A stretch of DNA of 64,000 bases from Erodium maritimum (GCA_963921825.1 OY997589.1:86226523-86290522), one strand, 5' to 3'. Positions 45,620-56,606 are shown, numbered from the stretch's first letter. The notes: generated from the sequence alone by a model not told the origin. Program-made: numbers and translations.

Positions 45620-47504
45620 ACGAGCCACAATATGTGCCTTGTAGCGCTCGATAGAACCATCTGCCTTGGTCTTCACCTTGTATACCCATCTAGAACCGAC
45701 CACATGTTTGTCCCGAGGAAAAGGTACTAGATCCCATGTGTGAGTCTTTACCATGGCCTGTAGTTCCTCAGTCATTGCTTGCTGCCACATGGGGTTAGTG
45801 CAAGCCTCCCGATAGGTGTCAGGCTCATATACAGAGGACACTATGGAAGCGACACGAGATGGTAGGGTTACCTCAAAGTCCTGGAGGTGAGATGGGAGTT
45901 GCCGATGACGTTGTGGTCGAGTCGGTAGCACAGGATCCTCTAGCACGGGATCCTCTGGCGGAACATGGTCAATGGTAGGAGGCAGAGATGTCGGAGCACC
46001 TGCAGGAGTCAGCTCAATAGGAGAACGCTCATCATCATCAGAAAACAGATCAATATCGGGATTAGAAATGAAAGGAGTAGACTCGGGAATGTGAAAAGTA
46101 GACATGGAAGAAAACATCTTATGTTCCCAGAATGTGACATGGCGAGATATGCGGAGACGTTTGGAAACAGGGTCCCAACATTTGTACCCTTTGTGTTCGA
46201 TCCCATACCCAATAACACAAAAAAGACGTGAACGAGGTTCAAGTTTAATACGTTCATGAGGCTGGAGATGAACAGAATAGACACACCCAAAGACACGAAG
46301 AAGATCATAAACTGGAGGACGACCATACAAACACTCGTAAGGAGTTTTGTTACCTCTGACCGGGGATGGAACTCTGTTGATGGTGTAAAGGGATGTGAGG
46401 GCAGCCTCCCCCCAGAAACGTTCAGGACAGGCAGCTACAATGGTGAGAGCACGAGCCGTATTAAGGATATGGCGATGTTTGCGTTCTGCCCGACCATTTT
46501 GTTGCGATGTACCAGGACAGGAGCGCTGAACGATAGTACCAGTGGAAGCAAGTTGTGCAAGGAAGGATGACTCTCTAAATTTCATGTCGTTATCCATACG
46601 CAGTGTTTTGATAACTTTTGAGAATTGTGTTCGAACCATGGCAGAAAACTCAGAATACATTTTGTTGAAGTCAGATTTATTATGCATGAGATAAATCCAA
46701 GTAAAACATGTATGATCAACAACAAATATAACAAACCACCGAGACCCCCCCCCCCCCCCCCCCCCCCATGGTCGGAACATGTGCTGCTCCCCACAAGTCA
46801 GAATGAACAAGATCAAAAGGTGCAGAGGAAATAATATTATTAAGAGAAAACGGTAGTTTATGATGTTTAGCAAGCTGAAAAGAAACACAATCACCAAAAT
46901 TATGCGAAACTGACTCTAACAAACCACTAGAAATAAGACTACGCAAACGAGAGGAAGACGGATGACCTAGCCGAGAGTGCCATAGATCAGCGGAGACGAC
47001 ATCGCCACAAGTAGACGAGGAGGATGATGATGGTGGGGGAACCACCAGGGAGGTGAGTTCGAACAGGCGACCAACTTTACGTCTTGTCCCATGGATTTGT
47101 CCCGTCAGTGGATCCTGCATAAGAACAGAAGAAGTACGACCAGAAAAGTTAACGTCAAAACCCAAATCACACAATTGACCAACTGATACAAGGTTCAGTG
47201 ATAAATCTGGGACAAGCAAGGTGTTCGGTAGTGATAATTGATCTGTGGTTGCGGTACCACAATGTGTGGCAAGTAAAGTGGAATTATCAGTAGTACGAAT
47301 AGACGGAGACTTGGTGACCGGGGTTACACATGTAAGCAAATCTGACTGAGGGCTCATATGATTGAAACAAGCAGAATCAAAATACCAAGTGGATGTGCTA
47401 CCTGGCGGAGTAGTGGATGAGATACCTGACGAAGCAGTGTGAGCTGATAGGAACACTCGTATGTCACCCAAGAGAGCATTCATGTCAGGAGATTCGGCAT
47501 ACAC
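45617..47504 (-). pseudogene. copia element 2: protease, integrase and start of RT
   Basis: From 47504 the frame contains the protease motif YFDSACFNHM (a copia-type DS[G/A] active site) and the GAG-pre-integrase signature LWHSRLGHPSSSRL. In the following zinc-binding region, CVSFQLAKH has Phe where a second Cys is expected. The integrase core begins at FDLVHSDLWG and is interrupted by a 23-base poly-C run (46745-46767). It resumes at RWFVIFVVDHTCFTWIYLMH and includes TLRMDNDMKF and GTSQQNGRAERKHRH. The frame ends at a TGA (45617-45619) after the start of RT (VKTKADGSIERYKAHIVAR). Confidence 0.85.
46745..46767. repeat. poly-C run of 23 bases inside integrase
   Basis: Twenty-three consecutive C (G on the coding strand) replace the few residues normally found between the WG..HVPT and YRWFVIFVDD integrase segments and break the frame. 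Either a homopolymer expansion or a sequencing or assembly artefact. Confidence 0.95.
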
Positions 47505-48409
47505 AGCAGGTGTAGCAGCAATAGTGCCATTGGGCCTGTTGGAAGGCCGATGATCCCCACGGGAGCCACGCCCCCCCTAAAGTTTTGAGAGGGCTTGAAG
47601 TTACCCCATCGAGGGGTTTCTGAGGCAAGGAGGTGACGAGCATGAGTTCTGCATTCAATTAAGACATGTCCAGATCTGTTGTAGAATGTACAGTAGGGCT
47701 TGGCAATAGATCCACCAGCAGCGGTAGAGAGAACAACATCAGGAGATGGAGACGATGGTGTACCCGTACCCTCGAACCTTGTTTCTTCAAAGAGAAGCTC
47801 AGCAACCACGGTGTGGAGATCAGGGAATGTTGGCTGATGAAAGAGAGCGCTCCGAACTGCTTCAAACTCAGGACGAAGAGCGGTGAGTAACTGAAATACC
47901 TTGAGTTTATCCCAGTAGGTTTGAAAACTCTCCTCCGTTGGTTGAGCGGCACTCATTTGGTCCCAAACATGTTGCATCTAGGAGAGAAAATCTTTGACAG
48001 ACTGACCTAAAGCTTGCTTCATGCAGTGAAGACGGTTGTAGAGCTGGTAGTGGTGCGAGATGTCAGCAGTGGAAAACAGTTGCTCCAGAAAATCCCAAAC
48101 CTCCTTCGCAGTATGGAAGCGAGAAAAGTGCACTTTAATCGAGGGAGCGCAGGTACTACGAATCCAGGTAATGATCAGGTGATTCTTGTTGTCCCATTGA
48201 TCAAAGCGATCATTGAATGCATCCTTGGTTTCGTCTTTGTCCTGGACTGGCGCAGTGATATCGCCAGTAACGTAACGCCAGAGAAGTTTGCCTCGCAGAA
48301 AACTAGACATCTCTGCAGCCCACAACACATAATTGTTGCCATCAAAGTAAACGCTAATAGGTTTAGCGATATCAAATTTCTCCATTAGGAATACCTGAAA
48401 AGAAAACAC
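47480..48409 (-). pseudogene. copia element 2: gag with in-frame stop and defective zinc knuckle
   Basis: Likely start at 48385 (MEKFDIAKPISVYFDGNNYV). The frame reads a copia-type gag (SVYFDGNNYVLWAAEMSSFL, HTAKEVWDFLEQLF, YQLYNRLHCMKQ) to a TAG at 47978-47980 and resumes in the same frame (MQHVWDQMSA, FQTYWDKLKVFQLLTALRPE). The CCHC knuckle CTFYNRSGHVLIEC has Tyr in place of the second Cys (codon TAC), a change that could arise from one G-to-A transition. The frame is then lost at a run of eight G (47572-47579 on the plus strand as C). Confidence 0.85.
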
Positions 48410-48885
48410 TGAAATAAAGGATTAGTTTTTTTTGGAACAAAAGTCAACGCGCGTGGGAGTCACGCGGTAAGCGGTCAGAGGTGCGTGGCGCGTGGGGGCG
48501 ACGTGCGCGTGGGCGCGCGTGGAGATCCGGCGCGTGCTGGCCACGTGTCGTCTTCGTCGAGAATTCGCGCGATTTGCAGGCGGCGCGCGATGAATGTTAT
48601 GCGTTGCTTCGTTGACGTGGGTCGTGACCGTGATCTTCTCGCTGGCGTGGGTCGGCAGGAGCAAGGAACGGCGGCGGCGATTTGGTCGACCGAGAACTTC
48701 TCGCCGACGGCTGCAGCGTGGGTGGATCTGGATCTCTTTGCTGGCGGCGGCGGGGCTCATCGACGTTGTCGACTAGAGGAGGAGCAGCGGCTGAGCAGAG
48801 AGGGAACGCCGGCAGAGTACGAGCAACGTTCAACGAAGGTGAACGGCGGCGGCGGCGAAAGCATAAACGATATTAGAGCGATAGA

Positions 48886-48898
48886 GGCTCTGATACCA
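48886..48898 (-). other. primer binding site of copia element 2
   Basis: On the minus strand TGGTATCAGAGCC follows the 5' LTR end directly; this string is complementary to the 3' end of plant initiator tRNA-Met and is the usual copia primer site. Confidence 0.92.
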
Positions 48899-49049
48899 TG
48901 ATAACAATTGTGTAATTGTATTGTATTCGATGAATAAAGCATACATAGTGTACATGTATATATAGTGGTGGTGTACCACTAGGGTTTCCTAAACTCGATG
49001 TTAACCCTACTGAGCCACATGGGCTGGGCCTATACAATATATTCTAACA
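48899..49049 (-). repeat. 5' LTR of copia element 2 (151 bp)
   Basis: On the minus strand begins TGTTAGAATATATTG and ends ACAATTGTTATCA, the canonical TG...CA. Contains CACTATATATACATG as a probable TATA element. Confidence 0.9.
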
Positions 49050-49215
49050 GTCGATATCAAAAAAACATGAAATCGATGATTTTTGGTGTTTATTAGCTTC
49101 AAACGATAAGAATTGACAACCTATGGTCGATGATCAATCCTCGACATCTTAAACAGTCGGTGAGTAGTTAACCGACTGAACTTGTTGGTCTTTTTTAAGA
49201 CCCACGATGGAGCTG

Positions 49216-49870
49216 AGGAATAATGTCAACAAAGCTCGGGAAGATTCTGGGTAAATAAAGAGCCACTTATAAAGCTTAGGTCACAGTACCCTAATAAAGT
49301 TGACTTTTTTGATTGTAGAAGCTCAACTCGATAGAAGAGGCCCGTTTTAAAAACCAAAATTTACATGCTATTGGAGCTAGTTCGGCCCATGACTTATTTT
49401 CATCTCTATCATTGTTGTCTCTGGTCCATATGTAGGTGCCCAATCCTGTTATCGCCCACGTGTATATGTCCAGTACTACACGTGAGGGGGTGTAGAAGTT
49501 AAACTCATATCGGAAAAATATAATATAAATAGTTACTTGTAAAGGTTAGGGCCACATACAACTAATAGGGTTGGTCTTTTAGTTGTGGCATGACATGTCT
49601 TAAACAAATTTACATGGTACTAGAGATGGCTCGGCCAACGACTCGTTTGTCACTTCCACTCTATAGTCTCCGGTTTATATGCAGATGTCCAATCCTACAA
49701 TGCCCCACGTGTAGATGTTATTCCTACACGTGAAAAGCAGTGTTGAAGCATTACGAACCCACATCGAAAATAATAATATAAAAATAAACATATAGTTTTA
49801 AAGGCTAAGATCACACCCAACTAATAAGATTAAGCTTCTAACTATGAAAATATAACCTGATATAAGTGGT
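49216..49870 (+). repeat. tandem array of a ~250-bp TRIM-like unit
   Basis: The block around 49379-49485 (CTCGGCC-type, CTCTGGTCCATATGTAGGTGCCCAATCCT, GCCCACGTGTATATGT, CTACACGTGAG) recurs at 49630-49735, and TGTAGAAG..CTCATATCGGAAAA..TATAA (49491) recurs at about 49743 as TGTTGAAG..CCACATCGAAAA. Periodicity is about 250 bases, with a partial third unit upstream (49216-49380). The TGTTGAAG..CCCACATCG start is familiar from plant TRIM or solo-LTR families. Non-coding. Confidence 0.6.
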
Positions 49871-51032
49871 CCATTTCAAACAAAAATTACGACTCTTGCC
49901 AAATCCTACAATCCAATAACAATTTGATCCCAAGAGTTATGAGTTGTAGGTTTTGCATTAGAACCATTTGTGTCATTGTTTACTATTACTTTTTTGGACC
50001 ATTCTCTTTATCTCAAATTACTTACGATTCTCCTAACTTTTATCACTCTTTTACTCTATGACGCGATATGTTATACGACGTTCATCCGTCCAAACGATGT
50101 GACCGTTTACCATAAGTAACTTTATATACTTTGGAGTGAGCAGAATCTTGAACATCCATCTATTATTCACTACTTATTTATTCTCAAACATTATAATGCT
50201 ATCAATCTTATCTTTTTGGAGCTTCGGTTTATCTCGACTTTGAATTTTTCTATTTCATTCGTTTTAGCGACGATATTTTACATACATTGTCTGTATCTCA
50301 ATTACTTATAATGTATTCTTCCTCTTTCCTTTGTACTTTGTTTTCTTCACTGCCTTATGTTCTTGAGGATATAGTTGTGGATCTTTCACGATCTCATAAG
50401 GTATTATTGGAGTTGTGAGGTGGTGTTCTCTTACTTAACATGTCATAAGATTTTTTTACCTCTACTTAGTCCCTTCATTTCCTTCCACCGAATGCTTTGA
50501 GGGTGAATGGTTGTTTGTACTTTTCGTTCACACTCCAGCTCGGTATGTTTAGTAATCTGGACGTCTGATCTATTGCCCATGTACATCGTCTTATATTTCT
50601 CCCAAAATCACGTGGAACAACATCACCTTCTTGTCCGCCTTCAACCAATGATTTTTGCATTTCTTGATGATTAACTTTGGTCTACTTTTACGGTATTTAT
50701 AGTATTATTTGCCACAACAACATAGTACGCTTCTCTCTTTTACGCATTTTCATGTATCAACTCAACGGAATAGCTTCCACCGACATATCAACTACAGGCG
50801 TCCATGTCATGCTCCCTCTTTCCTCAAATTGCTTAGCGAGGTGGAGGATCCTCGACGAAGATTGTGCGCGGGGTAGAGTTTCGAAGTCTTCTTTCCATCA
50901 ATCGGATCCTATCATATAGAGATAAGGATGACTTGACCGCTCCTAGACTTCCTCATTGCTATAAATCGAGATACGTTATATTTGACGGCGACAAACTAAT
51001 TGATAATTCCAACCGAAACGGTAAATGTATTT
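49871..51032. other. intergenic between TRIM array and copia 1
   Basis: No conserved coding or RNA feature recognised; T-rich plus strand with short unsupported frames. Confidence 0.4.
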
Positions 51033-51037
51033 AGGTG

Positions 51038-51217
51038 TGTCAAATAGTGATAAGAGCTCAACGATTTAAACTTGATATCTTTAATTTTGATAAGTCTTAT
51101 CTCTAGTAGTGATATAGTTGTAGTCTCCTACTTACATATAACTACCTCATGTATATATACATTGTACTGCTACAGAAATAGATATCATTCATACTACACA
51201 ATTCTCTGTTATTGACT
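51038..51217 (+). repeat. 5' LTR of copia element 1 (180 bp)
   Basis: Begins TGTCAAATAGTGATAAGAG and ends CTGTTATTGACT. The start is a canonical TG; the 3' end is not the usual CA. Boundaries were set from the target-site duplication and primer site. Contains CATGTATATATACATTG as a probable TATA element. Confidence 0.92.
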
Positions 51218-51230
51218 TGGTATCAGAGCT
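51218..51230 (+). other. primer binding site of copia element 1
   Basis: TGGTATCAGAGCT immediately after the 5' LTR, complementary to the 3' end of initiator tRNA-Met. Confidence 0.92.
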
Positions 51231-51257
51231 CTGATATTTTTTCCTTTTCCTCTTTCA

Positions 51258-52222
51258 ATGTCGACCATTCCTGCTGCGTCATCCTCCTCAAGCACGACGG
51301 CTACCTCTGCTGCTTCCATGTCCTCTGCTGCACCCATTTTCCCCTCGGATGTTCCTCATCAATCGTTTGTGATCAAGCTGACGGGACCAGAGACGTATAT
51401 TCCGTGGAAGCTTCAATTCCAACCATTGTTGAATATGCTTGATCTCCATTCGTTTTTGGCTCCAATAGTTCTGCTCCTGCGCCTACTATTGATACTGATG
51501 CGTCAGGTACACCCACACCTAATCCAGCATATTTAGCTTGGTTTCAAAAGGATCAGATGCTTTTTTCTTGGATATTATCATCTGTTTCTGAAGAGTGATA
51601 TCAACACCTTACTCAAGCTAAAAGCTTTGCTGAAGCCTGGATGGCTCTAGCCACATCCTATGGTGTTGTGAGTAATGCTCAGAGAACTCAGCTTCTCCTT
51701 GAGCTTCATAGTCTGAATAAAGACGATAAGTCTGTTAGCCAATATCTCCATCAGGCTAAATCACTAGCTGATTCTCTTGCCTTGGCTGGAAATCCTATCT
51801 CGGATTTAGACTTCACTGCGATTGTGTTTCGCAAGTTTGGCTCGGAATATAATGGTATTATGGGAGCACTACAACAGCGTCCCGATCCAGTTCCGTTTTC
51901 AGAATTACATGGCCAACTTGTATCATATGAAATTTTGCTTAACTCTCAAGTTGCCTCATCTCCTTTTGCTAATGTGACACATACTAGTGTCAATTGTCTT
52001 GCACCACATACTAGCTCTGCTCATTCAGGTTCTGCATCTCACTATCGGGGACGTGGTGGTCGAGGTAATGGAAACAGAGGTCGTCGCGAGTTCAACAATG
52101 TCCGTGCCCCATGTCAGATTTGTGGACTCTCCAATCACATTGCCTCGTCTTGTCGCCGCCGCTTTGATTCGTCTTATAATCAGCATGCTCAAAATTTTGG
52201 CCGTGATTCCTCTTTTCAGTAG
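51258..52222 (+). pseudogene. copia element 1: gag with frameshift and stops
   Basis: ATG at 51258; N-terminal Ser/Ala/Thr-rich leader followed by FVIKLTGPETYIPWKLQFQP. A one-base shift in the T run at about 51452-51457 moves the rest to another frame; a TGA (51596-51598) follows. The frame then reads typical gag (LLELHSLNKDDKSVSQYLHQ, SDLDFTAIVFRKFGSEYNGI) and a complete CCHC zinc knuckle CQICGLSNHIASSC preceded by an Arg/Gly-rich stretch, and ends at a TAG (52220-52222). Beyond this stop the same frame continues into protease, so gag and pol were originally continuous. Confidence 0.88.
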
Positions 52223-54121
52223 CACCATCAACAACATCAGTCAGGTGGTCGTGGTCATGACTTCTCTCATCAGCCTCAGGGTCATTATTCTGCTACTCCA
52301 AATTCACAACAGGCTTCTCATGCATTCTGGTTACCTGATTCTGGTGCCACTCATCACGTAACCCCTGACCTTTCCTCCCTAAGCACTGCCCATCCCTATG
52401 AAGTTATGAATAAATTGATTGTTGGTAATGGGGCAGGGTTGCCTATTACCCACATTGGTTCTAGTTCTTTACCTACCATTGATCGTTCGTTGTATCTTAA
52501 TGATGTCCTTTGTGTTCCCCATATTACCAAACCTTTGTTGTCTATTAAACGATTACGTTCTGATAATAAATGTGCTGTTGAATTTACTAATAAAGATTAT
52601 TTTGTGAAGGACCAGGTCTCCCAGAAGGTTCTACTCCGAGGAACGAGTAATGGTAGTCTCTACAGGTTGTTCGAGCCTCCTTCTTCTTCATCATCAATTG
52701 CTGTTTTTCTCTCCACCCTAGAGGATTGGCATGCTCGTCTCGGACATCCTAACTATCAGTCTCTTCAGCGTATAGTTCGTCAGTTTCAGCTTCCGTGTTC
52801 GAAGACTCGTTCCTTGTCTCGTCAGTGTCATGCTTGTTGCTTGGGAAAATCTCATCGATTGTCTTTATCTTTGACTAATAACAGGAGCAGTTCTCCCTTG
52901 GATGTCGTTCATTCTGATGTTTGGGGACCTGCTCCGATGCAATCTGTGTCAAGTTTCAAGTACTTTGTGATTTTTATTGATGATTACTCGTTGTTTACAT
53001 GCTTCTTCCCAATTTATAATAAAAGTGATGTGTTTGCCAAGTTTCGTCTTTTTCAGTCCTTTGTCGAGAAACAATTTAATTCAACACTTAAGTCTTTAAA
53101 TTCAGATTGGGGTGGTGAATATCGTACTTTAAATACCTATTTTCAATCAGTAGGTATTCGACATCGTGTTGCTTGTCCACACACTCATGAACAAAATGGG
53201 ACCGCTGAACGTAAGATTCGAGCTATTGTTGATACCGGACTTGCTCTTTTGGCTCACTCTGGGGCACCACTAAAATATTGGGAATATGCTTTTGAGACTG
53301 ATGTGTTTCTTATTAATAGACTTCCGATTTCATCTTTAAACAATCAGGTCCCTTTTACTCTGCTTTATCATACTTCTCCTGATTTTGCTTTTCTTAAAAC
53401 TTTTGGATGTGCAGTCTATCCATTACTTCGGCCTTACAATAAGCATAAGTTCGATTATCGGTCCAAACTTTGTGTTTTTTTGGGTTATTCACCGTATCAT
53501 TTGGGTTACAGATGTCTTGACTTAACCACAGGTCGGTTATATGTTTCTCGTCATGCTCGGTTTGATGAACAAGTGTTTCCTTATAAATCTGTTGCTTGTT
53601 CTGATTCTAGTCCCTCATCATCGGTTCCTCCTTCTATTCCAACGCTTCAGACTGTGGTTCCATTACCATCTCCTCCTCGACAGGATACGAATCTCTCTGG
53701 TATGTCCTCTTCATCTTTACTTCACTTACAATCTTCTGATCATGTGCAGCCATCGCCTAATACCTTGGACTCCAATGACCCGGCCTCACATACCCACTCG
53801 TCCCCTGATGTGTCCACTCAACCAACCTCATCTCCTCCGATTGTGCCCCTACCTGACCAACATGTTCATTCCGGATCCTGCCACAACAACCAACTTACCT
53901 GCCCCGACCTCATCTCCGCGTCGAACCATGCTATGACCTTACGTCCCAATCCCAAGCCTAAGATATATTTAGCTACTGCTCCATCTTATCCTACTCTAGA
54001 ACCCTCATCCTTTACACATGCTATCAGGTATCCTGAATGGAAAGAAGCCATGGAAGCTAAAATGTTGGCCATGAGACAGAATCATACTTGGGATCTCGTC
54101 CCCGCCTCCATCTACTGGTAA
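52223..54121 (+). pseudogene. copia element 1: protease and integrase
   Basis: The protease motif FWLPDSGATHHVT lies near 52326-52364, in the same frame as gag. The GAG-pre-integrase HHCC finger is WHARLGHPNYQSL...CHACCLGKSHRL. The integrase core has the expected acidic residues in VHSDVWGP, LNSDWGGEYR and EQNGTAERK, followed by FGCAVYPLLRPYNKHKFDYR and VFLGYSPYHLGYRCLDLTTG, the copia GKGY-like tail. A long Ser/Pro-rich linker leads to the RT start ([20 protein letters not shown]). The frame closes at 54121 because of one extra base in a C run near 54099-54102. Confidence 0.9.
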
Positions 54122-55590
54122 TGTTGTTGGTTGTCGCTGGATTTTCAAAGTCAAGAGAAAGGCAGATGGGTCTCTTGACAGGTATAAAGCTAGGCTTGTG
54201 GCAAGAGGCTTCACTCAGGAATTTGGTCTTGATTATAATGAAACTTTCAGTCCGGTTATTAAACCCACTACCATTCGCGCGGTGTTGTCCATTGTTGTCT
54301 CTCGAGGATGGAAACTTAATCAATTGGATGTTAGTAATGCTTTTTTGCACGGTGATTTACAGGAAACAGTTTATATGGTTCAACCTCACAGATTTGTTGA
54401 TTCCTCTACTCCACATTATGTATGTCGTCTTCGGAAATCGTTGTATGGACTTAAGCAAGCTCCCCCGAGCTTGGTTTCACCGCCTAAGTCAGGCTCTTTT
54501 GGGACTCGGGTTTGTTGGCTCCGGCACTGACTCGTCTTTGTTTATCTATCGACACTCGGGCTGTGAGATATTCTTTCTTGTCTATGTTGATGATATTATT
54601 GTGACAGGTGACAATGATGTTATGGTTGCTTCTATTATTACTCAGTTGTCTAAGGAGTTTAAATTGCATGCTCTGGGTGACTTGCATTATTTTCTTGGCA
54701 TTCAAGTATTGCGGGACGACCTTTGGAATTGTTCTCTCTCAACAACATATTTTAGGGACATTCTCAAGTTGGCTGGTCTGTCTTCCTGCAAGCCATGTCC
54801 TACGCCTTTGGAACATTGTGTGTCCCTTAATAAGACTGATGGTATTCCTCTGTCTACTGATGATTGTGTGTTATATCGTCAACTTTGTGGTAGCTTGCAA
54901 TATGCCACTCTTACTCGGCCAGACCTCTCTTTTACAGCCAACAAACTTTGTCAATTTATGCATGCTCCGACGTCTATTCACATGAGTGCTCTGACAAGAG
55001 TTCTCCGTTACTTGCAGGGCAATATTGATGATGGCCTACTTATTAAGTCGGGTCCGACAGATTGTTTGGTTGCATTTAGTGATGCTGATTGGGCGGGTTG
55101 CCCAGATGATCGCCGATCTACGGGGGTTTCTTGATTTATCTTGGTACCACACTTGTAGCTTGGAACTCTCGGAAAACAGAAGACGGTTGCTCGATCTTCG
55201 ACAGAATCTGAATTCAAAGCAGTTGCGGATGTTTGTGTTGAGATTCGGTGGCTTGTTAGCTTGCTTGATGAGCTTGGTGTTCGGTTAGCTCGTCCCCCTC
55301 ATATTTGGTGTGATAATGTTGGTGCGGTGTATCTCTCTACGAATCCGGCTTTTCATGCTCCGTACCAGGCATGTTGAGGTCGATTTCCATTTGTTCGGCA
55401 ACTTGTCCTACAACGACGACTGACAATGTCTCCTCTATCTACTTCAGGACCAGATTGCTGACATATTGACGAAGCCATTACCCAAGCCACAGTTTCACAA
55501 CTTTCGTGACAAGCTTCGTCTCATCTCTGCCCCGACTTCAGCTTGTGGGGGCGTGTTAAATAGTGATAAGAGTTCAACGATTTAAACTTG
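54100..55590 (+). pseudogene. copia element 1: reverse transcriptase and RNase H, multiply frameshifted
   Basis: RT blocks are visible across three frames: [20 protein letters not shown] and [13 protein letters not shown], then [11 protein letters not shown], then after a shift at the C5 run (about 54462) [18 protein letters not shown] and the catalytic FFLVYVDDIIVTGDND. RNase H begins AFSDADWAGCPDDRRSTG and is shifted at a G5 run (about 55123). Further single-base shifts follow in the last 400 bases, before the conserved tail DILTKPLPKPQFHNFRDKL. The reading frame ends inside the 3' LTR, as is common for copia elements. Confidence 0.88.
55545..55553 (+). other. polypurine tract of copia element 1
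   Basis: GTGGGGGCG directly before the 3' LTR; site for plus-strand priming. Confidence 0.7.
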
Positions 55591-55733
55591 ATATCTCTAA
55601 TTTTGATAAGTCTTATCTCTAGTAGTGATATAGTTGTAGTCTCCTACTTACATATAACTACCTCATGTATATATACATTGTACTGATACAGAAATAGATA
55701 TCATTCATTCTACACAATTCTCTGTTATTGACT
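55554..55733 (+). repeat. 3' LTR of copia element 1 (180 bp)
   Basis: Same length as the 5' LTR, with 5 substitutions and no indels. Followed by the AGGTG duplication. Confidence 0.92.
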
Positions 55734-55738
55734 AGGTG

Positions 55739-55888
55739 GGGTGGAAATATTTATTGGGGTTGATAATGTGGGTAATTAGGAACATATCATTGAGGACGAC
55801 ACGTAGATTAATCGTTCCAACCAAAACGGTAATTATAATTAGGAAGAGGTGTAAACATTGATTGAGGCTGATAATGTGGGTAGTTTAG
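55739..55888 (+). repeat. imperfect ~110-bp tandem repeat, split by copia element 1
   Basis: AATTCCAACCGAAACGGTAA (51006-51025) resembles TCGTTCCAACCAAAACGGTAA (55812-55832), and TTGATAATGTGGGTAATTAGG (55761-55781) resembles CTGATAATGTGGGTAGTTTAG (55868-55888). With the copia element removed, two adjacent copies of the unit would sit side by side, so the copia insertion split the first copy. Confidence 0.5.
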
Positions 55889-55993
55889 TGTTGGGTCTCG
55901 AGGTGGGGTAGGAGAGGTACCAACTCGCATCGGAATAACAAACAAAACCAAGAGACCATGCAAGCCATGAAACAACTTTTGGGTCTCGAGCTA

Positions 55994-56193
55994 NNNNNNN
56001 NNNNNNNNNNNNNNNNNNNNNNNNNNNNNNNNNNNNNNNNNNNNNNNNNNNNNNNNNNNNNNNNNNNNNNNNNNNNNNNNNNNNNNNNNNNNNNNNNNNN
56101 NNNNNNNNNNNNNNNNNNNNNNNNNNNNNNNNNNNNNNNNNNNNNNNNNNNNNNNNNNNNNNNNNNNNNNNNNNNNNNNNNNNNNNNNNNNNN
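55994..56193. other. assembly gap of 200 N
   Basis: Exactly 200 N, a conventional fixed-size scaffold gap; the true size is unknown. It lies inside the host LTR. Confidence 0.99.
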
Positions 56194-56606
56194 TAATATA
56201 ATAATAAGAAATAGGACAAATTATGGTGTAAAGTAGATAAAAGTTGTTGGTGAGTTGGTGGATTGAATCACCAACTGCCTAATTTAACTAGTTTAGTCCG
56301 AATCATTTAGTTAAGACTTTATTAGTTGGTTCCATAGGTCTTTGATGGCATGGTCCGCCCATGGGCCTCGCGGGTGATTGCCCATTGTGGCCATTCTAGA
56401 CGAGGTCTCATGACACGCTCATCGCCTCCACGCCTTTCATCCCAGATATGTCCAACATTATCGGACGCGATCAATCCCTAGACTCCAAGTCTTGTCTCGA
56501 TCTGTAAAGTGCTAATTACTTACGGGCACATGTCCCAAAAACCCATTTTTGGTCATGTCCCGTGTCAACTTCCCTCTAGGTCATTCTCCATAAGTTTGTT
56601 AATGAG

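Larger units (their letters stand above)
45240..49054 (-). mobile_element. Ty1/copia retrotransposon 2, internally deleted
   Basis: Minus-strand element (45245-49049) with a complete 151-bp 5' LTR at the right, a tRNA-Met-type primer binding site, broken gag and pol, and a truncated 101-bp 3' LTR at the left. Flanking 5-mers are GTCGG (45240-45244) and GTCGA (49050-49054), 4 of 5 identical, consistent with an aged target-site duplication. Over the shared LTR sequence I count 4 substitutions in 101 bases plus a 19-bp deletion. The rest of RT, all of RNase H and the first 31 bp of the 3' LTR have been deleted, so the element cannot move on its own. It has several stops and frameshifts. Confidence 0.88.
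51033..55738 (+). mobile_element. Ty1/copia retrotransposon 1, nearly full length
   Basis: Complete element (51038-55733) with two 180-bp LTRs, a tRNA-Met primer site, gag-pol in copia order (gag, protease, integrase, RT, RNase H), a purine tract, and perfect 5-bp target-site duplications AGGTG (51033-51037, 55734-55738). The LTRs differ at 5 of 180 positions with no indels, so the insertion is fairly young. Gag-pol was probably one long frame; it is now broken by two in-frame stops (51596-51598 TGA, 52220-52222 TAG) and by several single-base shifts, almost all in homopolymers. As written it cannot code for a full polyprotein. Confidence 0.95.

Noticed and set aside
46745..46767. Glycine-rich protein domain (run of Gly codons)
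   Set aside because: Sits inside integrase and breaks its frame; it is a homopolymer, not a domain.
48485..48901. 138-residue plus-strand ORF and several overlapping frames on both strands
   Set aside because: Lies in the untranslated leader of copia element 2; GC-rich DNA leaves all frames open.
55839..56236. 126- and 92-residue ORFs spanning the gap
   Set aside because: Open only because N was read as unknown residues.
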